A stretch of 49,198 bases of DNA, from assembly GCA_016124645.1 (NCBI GenBank), contig WGNE01000039.1:1-49198 (forward strand), read 5' to 3'. Below, one piece after another: positions 1 through 6,938 of this stretch. Positions within the stretch are counted from its first letter, which is position 1, and each line of letters starts with the position of its first letter. The translations under genes were made by a program, and so were the position numbers. Source of the DNA: Alphaproteobacteria bacterium. GTDB lineage: Bacteria > Pseudomonadota > Alphaproteobacteria > Micavibrionales > UBA2020. The notes beneath the pieces were generated by a model. The model saw only the letters and a list, made by a program, of their open reading frames with translations, was not told the DNA's origin and did no database searches.

Positions 1-1238
1 GAATTGTCGATGAGCAGGGTCACGATGGTGTCGCGGAAATCCGTCTCGCTTTCCTGCTTGTAGCTGATGGGCCAGTAGGGGTTGGCGATGGCGCGGGAAA
101 GCCGCGCGCTGTCGAGGATGCCTTCCTCGAGGTCGAACTGCCACGAGCGCGTCTGCTGCGCCATCAGCTTTCGTTGCAGGCGGTTCGCGAGGCGGGTGAT
201 GACGCCGTGCAGGTGGGTGAGCTGCTTGTCCAGCATCTTGCGCAGCTTTTGCAGCTCCTCGGGCTCGCAAAGGTCGCGCGCGCCGACCACTTCGTCGTAT
301 TGCGTGGTGTAGATTTTGTAATCCGCGTAAAGCGCGCCCTGTCCGCCGTCGCGCGCGTCGTTGCGGCGGGCGGTCTCGTCGGTTTCCTCCCCGTCCTGCC
401 CTTCGATCTCCTCCAGCTCGTGTCCGGCCATGGCCTCGGCGTCGCGGTCGGTCATCTCGCCGCTTTCGGATTCCTCGGTCATGCCGATGGGCGGGGAGCT
501 TTGCTCGGAAGAGCTGTCGTCGGCGGATTTGTCCGCGCCCTGTCCTTGCTGCTGGTCTTCTTCCTTGTTGTCGCCGCTGTCGGAGGCGGGCGGCGGCTCG
601 GCGGGGGTGGAGATCATGTCCATCTTGTCGATGAGCCTGTGCGCGGCTTTCGCGAAGGCCGTCTGGTCGGACAGGGATTTTTTCAGCATATCGAGGCCGT
701 CGTCGCCCAGATGCTCCTTTATCCACGGCTTCCACGCCCGGATGACCTTCTGCGTTTCCTTCGGCGGCTTGCGCCCGGTGAAGGTTTCGCGCGCCATGTA
801 GCGCAGGGCTTCGGCCAGCGGCGCGTCGTCCATGCCGCGCACCTGGTCCAGCTTCTGGCGGCGCGCTTCATGGGCCAGCGCGGCCTCGATGTTCGCGGCG
901 GCGCCGGGGTAGTCGGCGGTGCCCACGGCCTCGATGCGCGCGTCTTCCAGCGCCTGATAGACGCTGCGCGCCTGCGCTTCGGCGGGCAGCATTTTGCGGT
1001 GCAGCTGCGCGTCGTGGTAATGCAGGCGCAGCGCGCAGGTATCGGCAAGGCCGCGGATGAGCGACGTTTCGGCGGGCGTCATCAGCTTGGGCAGGGCGGG
1101 CAGGCGGATCAGCTTGTCGTTCAGCTCCGCGCTGTGGCCGCCGAAGCTGACCTCCACGTCCTCCAGCCCCGAAAGCGCGCGCGCGGTGGATTGCGTGGCG
1201 TGCTTGAAATTCTCGATCTGGTCGGCGTCGTCCGTCAT
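1..1238 (-). CDS. cobT: Cobaltochelatase subunit CobT (C-terminus beyond the window edge)
   Basis: CobT works with CobS as the AAA-type motor that drives CobN to insert cobalt into hydrogenobyrinic acid a,c-diamide in aerobic cobalamin synthesis. The frame is open from ATG at 1238 to base 1, so about 412 residues are present. The N-terminal helical region is followed by a long acidic, low-complexity stretch (Asp/Glu/Ser/Gln, roughly residues 215-285), typical of CobT. After it comes the conserved segment with [13 protein letters not shown] and, at the edge, TLLIDNS, the start of the von Willebrand A metal site (DxSxS). The rest of that domain lies outside. The start overlaps the upstream membrane-protein gene by 4 bp (ATGA), so translation is probably coupled. 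Family assignment is firm; only the end is missing. Confidence 0.93.
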   Translation of the reverse strand, partial: MTDDADQIENFKHATQSTARALSGLEDVEVSFGGHSAELNDKLIRLPALPKLMTPAETSLIRGLADTCALRLHYHDAQLHRKMLPAEAQARSVYQALEDARIEAVGTADYPGAAANIEAALAHEARRQKLDQVRGMDDAPLAEALRYMARETFTGRKPPKETQKVIRAWKPWIKEHLGDDGLDMLKKSLSDQTAFAKAAHRLIDKMDMISTPAEPPPASDSGDNKEEDQQQGQGADKSADDSSSEQSSPPIGMTEESESGEMTDRDAEAMAGHELEEIEGQDGEETDETARRNDARDGGQGALYADYKIYTTQYDEVVGARDLCEPEELQKLRKMLDKQLTHLHGVITRLANRLQRKLMAQQTRSWQFDLEEGILDSARLSRAIANPYWPISYKQESETDFRDTIVTLLIDN

Positions 1239-1705
1239 GGCTGCTTTTTCACCGGTTCCTTTTTCGGGCCGGGCGCGGGGGCGAAACGCAGGTGCGGCAC
1301 GGGCTTGGCGGCCTGCGTCGCGGGGGCGTCTGCGGAAACGGCCGGCGTCGTCGTCGTCGTCGTCGTCGTCGGCGGCGGCGCAGGCGGCTTGCGCGTCATC
1401 GAAAGGCCGAACAGCGTCAGCGTCAGGGCGATGCCGAAGGCGGCGGCGGCGGCAACCAGCCCGGCGCCGAGGCGCAGCGTGAAGCGCGGCGGGTTTTCGC
1501 CGTGCTTCGTTTCATGCCACGACTTGGCGAAAAAGAAGATATTGGCGGCCAGCGGCAGGGCATAGGCCGCGGCGCCGTGCTTGACCAGCGCCAGCAGCCA
1601 GATGTTGACGACCAGCCAGACCAGCGCGCCCAGCCCGACCGGCAGGAAGGCGAAAAAGCCGAGCAGCCGGCTTCCTTTTACGGTTTTTCCGGCGGCCCCG
1701 GCCAT
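1235..1705 (-). CDS. Small membrane protein with poly-threonine tract, between cobS and cobT
   Basis: A 156-residue protein of no family I recognise. Three hydrophobic segments are visible: around residues 13-38, 43-60 and 77-100. After the last one comes a Pro-rich linker with eight consecutive threonines (near residues 113-120) and a Pro/Ala/Lys-rich tail ending in PVKKQP. It is likely an inner-membrane protein with a flexible extramembrane tail. The stop overlaps the cobT start by 4 bp and the next upstream gene ends 1 bp away, so it sits inside a tightly packed cobS/cobT operon. The threonine run is encoded by a pure trinucleotide repeat and may vary in length. Function unknown; a link to cobalt chelation is inferred only from position. 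Confidence 0.8.
   Translation of the reverse strand: MAGAAGKTVKGSRLLGFFAFLPVGLGALVWLVVNIWLLALVKHGAAAYALPLAANIFFFAKSWHETKHGENPPRFTLRLGAGLVAAAAAFGIALTLTLFGLSMTRKPPAPPPTTTTTTTTPAVSADAPATQAAKPVPHLRFAPAPGPKKEPVKKQP
1347..1370. repeat. (GTC)8 trinucleotide tract inside a coding region
   Basis: Eight perfect GTC units on the plus strand, read as ACG codons (eight Thr) in the minus-strand membrane-protein gene. Changes by whole units would keep the frame. Confidence 0.9.
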
Positions 1706-1706
1706 C

Positions 1707-2144
1707 TCAGTCCGCCTCCTTTTGGGGACCGTTGTGGCGGCCGAACCACGCGGCGGCGATGGCCGCGAGCTGGAGCGGCACGCTCAGCGCATAGGCGGCG
1801 ACGACGCTGTAGAGGATCAGCCCGAAACCGTTGCGGCGGATGAGCCCGATGACGACCATGGCAGCGAACTGCCCCAGCGCCAGCCACAGCCCGTGACGGT
1901 AGGCTTTTTGGGGGAAGTGATAGCCGAGCAGGGCGGCGAAGAAAACCAGCACGGGCATGCCGAGAAAGTAGTAAAGGCCGGAATCCCACGCCAGCGCGCT
2001 GTTGCCGAAAGCGCTGACGAGCGCCCAGACGGCCATGCCGCCCGCGAAGGCGAAAGTCATCGCTTCCGACCGCGAGGGGGCGGCGGGTTTTTCCTCTTTT
2101 TTATCTTCTTCGGCTTTATTTTCTTCGGCGGCTTTTTCTGCCAT
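1707..2144 (-). CDS. Small membrane protein with charged N-terminus, directly after cobS
   Basis: A 145-residue protein I cannot assign to a family. The first 25 or so residues are highly charged (Lys/Glu alternating, then PAAPSR) and probably cytoplasmic. Hydrophobic segments follow near residues 28-50, 56-75, 84-103 and 108-131, suggesting four membrane spans. It begins 3 bp after the cobS stop and ends 1 bp before the next membrane-protein gene, so all are probably translated from one message. Together with its neighbour it forms a membrane pair between the two chelatase ATPase subunits. A role in metal supply or membrane tethering is possible but unsupported by any motif. Confidence 0.8.
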   Translation of the reverse strand: MAEKAAEENKAEEDKKEEKPAAPSRSEAMTFAFAGGMAVWALVSAFGNSALAWDSGLYYFLGMPVLVFFAALLGYHFPQKAYRHGLWLALGQFAAMVVIGLIRRNGFGLILYSVVAAYALSVPLQLAAIAAAWFGRHNGPQKEAD

Positions 2145-2147
2145 GGC

Positions 2148-3125
2148 TTATGCGCCCTCGGGCTCGATCAGCGTGCGGTCGAAGCAGCGCTGGTAGTATT
2201 CGGAGACGACGGATTTCTCCAGCTCGTCGCATTTGTTCATGAAGGTCAGGCGGAAGGCGAAGTCGATGTCGTCCATGATCTGCGCGTTTTCCGCCCAGTG
2301 GATGACGGTGCGCGGCGACATGACGGTGGAAAGGTCGCCCGCCATGAAGCCCTTGCGCGTCAGCCCCGCCATGCGGACCATGGCGGCGATGGTCTTCTTT
2401 CCCTCGTCGGTTTTGTAGGCGGGCACGCGGGCCAGCACGATGTCGATCTCCTGCTCGGGCGGCAGGTAGTTGAGCGTGGCGACGATGTTCCAGCGGTCCA
2501 TCTGGCCCTGGTTGATCTGCTGCGTGCCGTGATAGAGGCCGGAGGTATCGCCGAGGCCGACGGTGTTCGTCGTGGCGAAGATGCGGAAAGCCGGGTGCGG
2601 GCGGATGACCTCGTTCTGGTCGAGCAGGGTCAGCTTGCCCTCGGCCTCCAGCACGCGCTGGATGACGAACATCACGTCCGGCCGGCCCGCGTCGTATTCG
2701 TCGAAGACGATGGCGACGGGGTTCTTCAGCGCCCATGGCAGGATGCCTTCCTTGAACTCGGTGATCTGCTTGCCTTCCTTCAACGTGATGACGTCCTTGC
2801 CGATGAGGTCGATGCGGCTGACGTGGCTGTCGAGGTTGATGCGGATGCAGGGCCAGTTCAGGCGCGAGGCGACCTGCTCGATGTGCGTCGATTTGCCCGT
2901 GCCGTGATAGCCCTGCACCATCACCCGCTTGTTGTGCGCGAAGCCGGCGAGGATGGCGAGCGTGGTGTTCTTGTCGAAGCGGTAGGCCTCGTCCACCTCC
3001 GGCACGTTCTCCGTCTTCTGCGAGAAGGCGGGCACCTGCAGGTCTGAATCGATGCCGAAAAGCTGGCGGACGGAAACCATGATGTCGGGAATGCGTTTAT
3101 AGGCGGCGTTGGTGAGGGAAGGCAT
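2148..3125 (-). CDS. cobS: Cobaltochelatase AAA+ subunit CobS
   Basis: CobS is the ATPase partner of CobT in the CobNST cobalt chelatase of aerobic vitamin B12 synthesis. The 325-residue protein has the usual family length. It contains the Walker A motif GYHGTGKST, the conserved block NLDSHVSRIDLIGKD, a Walker B region with VFDEYDAGRPDVMFVIQRVLE, and the HPAFRIFATTNTVGLGDTSG segment before the arginine-finger region. All are characteristic of CobS rather than other MoxR-like ATPases. The start codon at 3125 overlaps the last base of the J-domain gene, and the next gene starts 3 bp after the stop. No cobN or other cob genes are seen in the window. Confidence 0.95.
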   Translation of the reverse strand: MPSLTNAAYKRIPDIMVSVRQLFGIDSDLQVPAFSQKTENVPEVDEAYRFDKNTTLAILAGFAHNKRVMVQGYHGTGKSTHIEQVASRLNWPCIRINLDSHVSRIDLIGKDVITLKEGKQITEFKEGILPWALKNPVAIVFDEYDAGRPDVMFVIQRVLEAEGKLTLLDQNEVIRPHPAFRIFATTNTVGLGDTSGLYHGTQQINQGQMDRWNIVATLNYLPPEQEIDIVLARVPAYKTDEGKKTIAAMVRMAGLTRKGFMAGDLSTVMSPRTVIHWAENAQIMDDIDFAFRLTFMNKCDELEKSVVSEYYQRCFDRTLIEPEGA

Positions 3126-3766
3126 TATTCTTCATCCAGTTTGAGGTATTGTTGGTAGGACAGCTTCAGAATCGAATAGGCGAGGTTGATTTTCTTCAGC
3201 CGCTCTTCTGTATTTTTATCATTCTTGTTGGTATCAGGGTGGTATTTTTTGGCAAGGGTTTTATAGCGCGCCTTGACCTCCTCCCACTCGATGGGCGGGG
3301 CGAGGTCCATGACCGCCAGCGCCTCGATGGTGGGGTGGGGGATGCTGCCGACGTCGATCTCCGCCTTTTCGCGGGCCTGTTCCTGCGCGTCCGCGCGGCC
3401 GGAGAAATCGCCGAAAACGCTGTCGCCGCGCGCGAAGGCCTCGTAGATCTGCTGGCGGGCGCGGTCTTCGTTCAGCCCGGCCTCGGTCGAGCGCCATGTG
3501 GGGCGGTCCCAGACGGAGGCGCGGTGCAGGTGCTGCTCGACCTCGCCCGGGGTCATGCCCTTGAAGTAGTCCCAGCTCTTGTTGTATTCGCGCACATGGT
3601 CGAGGCAGAACCAGTAATAGCTGCGCAGGTCGTAGCGCGACTTGGGCGCGCGGTATTCGCCGAGATGCGGGCAGCCCGAAATCTCGCAGTTCTTGCGCAG
3701 CGCGGGGAGCTGCTCCTCGTGCTCTTCAAGGCCTTTCAGGAATGATTTTGTCTTGAAATCCCACAT
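3125..3766 (-). CDS. J-domain (DnaJ-like) protein upstream of cobS
   Basis: A 213-residue protein with a C-terminal J domain from about residue 158, including the diagnostic HPD tripeptide at residues 176-178 that stimulates DnaK-type ATPases. There is no Gly/Phe region or CxxCxGxG zinc finger, so it is not DnaJ itself but a specialised co-chaperone. The N-terminal half carries Cys27, Cys32 and Cys54 in a segment around SGCPHLGEYRAPKSR and YYWFCLDHV, possibly a small metal site. J-domain genes with this layout are commonly found next to cobS in alphaproteobacteria. It is the first gene of the cobS/cobT run. The specific client is unknown. Confidence 0.88.
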   Translation of the reverse strand: MWDFKTKSFLKGLEEHEEQLPALRKNCEISGCPHLGEYRAPKSRYDLRSYYWFCLDHVREYNKSWDYFKGMTPGEVEQHLHRASVWDRPTWRSTEAGLNEDRARQQIYEAFARGDSVFGDFSGRADAQEQAREKAEIDVGSIPHPTIEALAVMDLAPPIEWEEVKARYKTLAKKYHPDTNKNDKNTEERLKKINLAYSILKLSYQQYLKLDEE

Positions 3767-3893
3767 AACGGCTGATTATGGCCCTCCGCACCGCCGAAAA
3801 CAAGACGGGCCTTGCCGGGCCGGCTGTTTTCGCGTTGAAAATACTGGATTTTTCTGCGATCCTTCTTTTCGGGACGCTTCTCTCTCAAGTATA

Positions 3894-3922
3894 TTGACAT
3901 AAGATATACAAGTGGTTAAGGT
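3894..3922 (+). promoter_or_regulatory. Candidate sigma70-type promoter
   Basis: TTGACA at 3894-3899, then a 17-bp spacer and a weak -10 match (TAAGGT, 3917-3922). The perfect -35 in an AT-rich stretch is the main support. If used, transcription would start near 3930 and favour the ATG at 3969 over the GTG at 3912 for the following gene. Confidence 0.4.
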
Positions 3923-3968
3923 TTCTGATTGCATAATCTTGGATTCTTTCAACAATACCGGGCCCGTC

Positions 3969-4238
3969 ATGAGCGAGAACACCGAAAAAACCAAAGCCGA
4001 GCTGAAATCCATCAAGGAAGAGCTGCTGCGCGCCGTGAACGACGCCGCGCCGGACCCGGAAAAGGTGGCCAAGGACGACATGATCGACAACATGCTGTCC
4101 GACTATTTCAGCAGCCTGTCGCGCATGCCGCGCGAGCTGACGCTGGAGGCCATCACCAACGGCCTGCTGCTCGACCGCAAGGACAGCGAAGAATCGAAGC
4201 AGCGCATCAAGAAAATCCTCGACAAATACCTGCCCTGA
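3969..4238 (+). CDS. Small charged protein of unknown function
   Basis: From the ATG at 3969 this is an 89-residue, highly charged, mostly helical protein (MSENTEKTKAELKSIKEELL and onward), without signal peptide or membrane span. An in-frame GTG at 3912 would add 19 residues. I prefer the ATG because a candidate promoter (-35 at 3894) would place the transcript start after the GTG, and the extension looks non-coding. The C-terminal half includes SRMPRELTLEAITNGLLLDR and ends in KKILDKYLP. I recognise no family. It is divergent from the J-domain/cobS operon, and about 260 bp lie before the next gene. Confidence 0.65.
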   Translation: MSENTEKTKAELKSIKEELLRAVNDAAPDPEKVAKDDMIDNMLSDYFSSLSRMPRELTLEAITNGLLLDRKDSEESKQRIKKILDKYLP

Positions 4239-4357
4239 TCCCCCTCCCGCAAAAAAATTCCGAAAGGCCGGAACGACTGTTCTAAAAGGGTTCCGCGCGC
4301 GGACTACGGCAATATGCACCCCACTGTTGAGCCTTTTTTAATATCTTCTATCTATAG

Positions 4358-4386
4358 TTGTAATCTGGCCGATTGCATTCTATGAT
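4358..4386 (+). promoter_or_regulatory. Candidate sigma70-type promoter for the ribbon-helix-helix gene
   Basis: TTGTAA (4358-4363), exactly 17 bp, then TATGAT (4381-4386), which matches the -10 consensus at five of six positions. Predicted start near 4393, giving a leader of about 110 nt before the ATG at 4502. Confidence 0.55.
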
Positions 4387-4418
4387 AGGAGAACTGCGGA
4401 ATGCGCGGTTATGTTTTT

Positions 4419-4454
4419 GGCCGTATCGGTCCTGTGGGCAGGACGGGTGCGGCC
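4419..4454 (+). promoter_or_regulatory. Predicted two-stem hairpin in the 5' leader
   Basis: GGCCG (4419-4423) can pair with CGGCC (4450-4454), enclosing a perfect inner stem GTCCTG/CAGGAC (4429-4434 with 4439-4444) and a TGGG loop. It lies in the predicted leader of the ribbon-helix-helix gene. No known riboswitch or leader-peptide pattern is recognised. Confidence 0.35.
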
Positions 4455-4501
4455 GGGGCGACGAATACTCAACACGGAAGGCACATATCGGGGGATATCG
4501 C

Positions 4502-4867
4502 ATGATGAACGAAAAGCTGGTCGCCATGCCGCCGGGGGGCGGAGACGGCGGCGGTTATGGACGGGGAGACCGCCCGTCAAAGGGTGGCGCGCTTGTCAGC
4601 AAGAACATCCGCATCCACAGCCGGCGCACCAGCGTGCGGCTGGAGCCGGAGATGTGGGACGCCCTGAGCGAGATCGCGGGGCTGGAGGATTGCTCCATCC
4701 ACGACCTTTGCGGGGCGGTGCACGACCTGAAAGACCCCGGCGTTTCCTTCACCGGCGCGTTACGTGTTTTCCTGATGGAATACTACCGCGCCGCCGCGCG
4801 CAGCAACCGGCAGGTCAGCCAGGTGCAAAAACGCCTGATCGCGGCCAAGGGGGACGGCGGCAGCTAG
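4502..4867 (+). CDS. Ribbon-helix-helix domain protein (RHH_4-like)
   Basis: A 121-residue protein with a Gly-rich N-terminus (residues 11-30) followed by a ribbon-helix-helix domain. The strand SKNIRIHSRRTSVRLEPEMW leads into helices containing EIAGLEDCSIHDLC and FTGALRVFLMEYYRAA. This is the pattern of the alphaproteobacterial RHH_4 family of putative DNA-binding proteins. The ATG at 4502 is preceded at a good distance by GGGGGAT; a second ATG at 4505 is equally possible. Longer upstream frames are rejected because they precede this site and the leader. The structured leader and own promoter suggest a separately controlled regulator. Its target genes are unknown. Confidence 0.85.
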   Translation: MMNEKLVAMPPGGGDGGGYGRGDRPSKGGALVSKNIRIHSRRTSVRLEPEMWDALSEIAGLEDCSIHDLCGAVHDLKDPGVSFTGALRVFLMEYYRAAARSNRQVSQVQKRLIAAKGDGGS

Positions 4868-4939
4868 CGCGTCAAAAAAAGCGGGCCCGTCCGAACGGAT
4901 CGCTTCCGCGCCTTTTGAACGCGTGATACGATAGCGGAT

Positions 4940-6913
4940 ATGAAGCTGCGCAAGAATATCCTCTCGCCTTTCGGCATCCTGCTTTTGATTTTCAGCCTCG
5001 CCTATATCGGCGCGGAGGCCGTTTTCAACATGCGCCTGCTGGACGTGGCGGGCACCGTGCGCTCCGACCCCGACGCGCTGAAGAACCTGCAGTACTTCGG
5101 CCGCAGCGTTTCGGCCTTCGGCTTCACCCTTCTGGTGCTGGGCGTTTTCGAGATCGGCGGGTTCGAGCTGGCCACGCGCCGCCAATGGGCGACGGCGATG
5201 GCGCTGGCGCTCTTGTGCCTCGGCCCCTTCATCGCGCTGTTCATCGAGAACATCGCCACGCTTTACCAGACGCCGGGCGTGCCTTCCTACCAGACCCATT
5301 TCGAAACCTACGAGATGACGCTGTGTTTCGTGCCGCTGCTGGGGCTCGCCTTCGTTTGCGGCAGCGGCGGTTTCCGGCGCTGGCTGGTCATTCTCGGGCT
5401 CGTGTGCCTTGCGTGGCCGGCGATGTTCCTCGGACAGAAGCTGCTCATCGAGCGCTACCTCATCGACCAGACGACATGGTCGCAGCGGCAGGACGCGCGG
5501 TCCATGCTCATGCTGCGCTCGGGGCTGGAAGACGGCATCATGCAGCTGGGCGACCTGCAGCTGCATGACGCCGGCGCGGGCGTGGCCGACATGAAGGCCG
5601 CGCGCATCGTGATGAGCGCGATCTGGATGCTGCACCCCGCGCGCGTGCTGCAGGATTTGCAGCGCAACCGCGACGCGCTGGTCGAGAACGCGGCGGCCAA
5701 CGGCACGTGGTTTTCCACCGCGAACGCCTACAAGAAGTACGTTTCCAAGGTGACGAGCGAGCGCAACGCCTACCAGCAGGAGCTGATGGATAAATACTAC
5801 ACGCCCTACAAGCAGGCCTCCGGCATGTATGCCGACATGATGGATGCGGCCTATCTCGACAAGGAGGCCGAAAAGGCGCGGCAGCAGGTCGAGGACGGAA
5901 TCGACGACGGCTGGCGCCGCTACAAGGACGCGGTGAACGAGATGCGCCAGTCCGTCACGACCGTCGTGAGCGAGGCCATGCGCGGATCGGCCGCGGCCAG
6001 CCGCCTTGCGGACAGCTATTGCGCCACCCACGACTGCCCCGACGTCGATATAAGCAAGTCGATCGACGCGCTGCAGCAGAAGGCGGAGACTAAGTTCTAC
6101 GTGCGCACCGGCTATCATTCGGACATCCGCGACCGCGCGACTTTCGTGGCGCAGAAGAAGACGCAGCGCGAGATCCGCAAGCAGGTGGAGGAGCAGTTCC
6201 GCACGCGCTTCGGGCAGAAGGATTTCACCCTGCCCGACGACTGGACATACGAGCCGGAAAGCTTCAAGAAGAGCGTGAAGAAAATGATGCGCGAGCAGGC
6301 GCATGTGGCATGGCGCCGCCGCTTCGGCGACAAGCTGCCCCCCGGCCTCGGCCCCGACGAGTTCGCCGCCGCGATGGGCGTGCAGATACCCAGCGTCGAT
6401 GAGCTGCTGATGCCGCCCGACCAGTTCTTCCAGAAATACGTGCTGCCCGGCAACCAGCGGATGGTGGACAGCATGATCTCGGACCTGCGCGCCGACCGTG
6501 AAAAATACCCCGCCGACATGACGACGATGGAGGAGGGCAAGGAATACGCGGACGCGCTCTATATCCCCACCATTTCCCTCGTCGTGTCGCTTTCGGTCGT
6601 GATGATGACGCTGCTGCGCGGGCTGCTGGCGGGGGTCGCGCTGGTGTACCTGCATTTCCAGCGCGTCTATAACCTGCAGCGCTGGATGCTTTACGGGGCG
6701 CAGGGCGTCGTGGGGGGCTGTTTCATCGCGTTTTTGCTGGCGCTGCCGCGCATCGCGCCGAATCCCTATGCCAGCGGCGAGATGTATCACCGCTACCTCG
6801 CCGATGCGGAAAAGGTGCACCCCGTTCCCGCGCATATCCTCGACTGGGCCGTGCAGGTCCAGCCCGTCATCTACCGTTTCGGCATGGAAATCCGCCGCGC
6901 GGCGGGGCAGTAG
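4940..6913 (+). CDS. Large integral membrane protein of unknown function
   Basis: 657 residues, no recognised family. The N-terminus has about four hydrophobic spans (near residues 9-27, 53-75, 84-102, 121-160). Next comes a long, charged, largely helical region of about 350 residues (roughly 170-530), rich in Arg/Gln/Glu with likely coiled-coil segments and one Cys pair near CATHDC. The C-terminus returns to the membrane with spans near residues 540-575 and 592-615. This architecture could be a scaffold or sensor with a large soluble insert. The gene starts 72 bp after the ribbon-helix-helix gene and converges on the exported-protein gene at 6939. No enzyme motif is visible. Confidence 0.85.
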   Translation: MKLRKNILSPFGILLLIFSLAYIGAEAVFNMRLLDVAGTVRSDPDALKNLQYFGRSVSAFGFTLLVLGVFEIGGFELATRRQWATAMALALLCLGPFIALFIENIATLYQTPGVPSYQTHFETYEMTLCFVPLLGLAFVCGSGGFRRWLVILGLVCLAWPAMFLGQKLLIERYLIDQTTWSQRQDARSMLMLRSGLEDGIMQLGDLQLHDAGAGVADMKAARIVMSAIWMLHPARVLQDLQRNRDALVENAAANGTWFSTANAYKKYVSKVTSERNAYQQELMDKYYTPYKQASGMYADMMDAAYLDKEAEKARQQVEDGIDDGWRRYKDAVNEMRQSVTTVVSEAMRGSAAASRLADSYCATHDCPDVDISKSIDALQQKAETKFYVRTGYHSDIRDRATFVAQKKTQREIRKQVEEQFRTRFGQKDFTLPDDWTYEPESFKKSVKKMMREQAHVAWRRRFGDKLPPGLGPDEFAAAMGVQIPSVDELLMPPDQFFQKYVLPGNQRMVDSMISDLRADREKYPADMTTMEEGKEYADALYIPTISLVVSLSVVMMTLLRGLLAGVALVYLHFQRVYNLQRWMLYGAQGVVGGCFIAFLLALPRIAPNPYASGEMYHRYLADAEKVHPVPAHILDWAVQVQPVIYRFGMEIRRAAGQ

Positions 6914-6938
6914 CTTTCAGGAAATCAGGAAGACCGTT

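Noticed and set aside
174-1565. 463-codon plus-strand open frame
   Set aside because: It is antisense to cobT and its membrane-protein neighbour. The predicted product is an Arg/Gly/Val-rich shadow with no motif.
3912-3968. GTG start extending the small gene at 3969
   Set aside because: The candidate promoter would place the transcript start after the GTG, and the extension has no ribosome-binding site or coding character.
4760-6835. 691-codon minus-strand open frame
   Set aside because: Antisense to the 657-residue membrane protein. Composition (His/Arg/Gln-rich) is typical of a GC-rich shadow frame, and no ribosome-binding site is seen.
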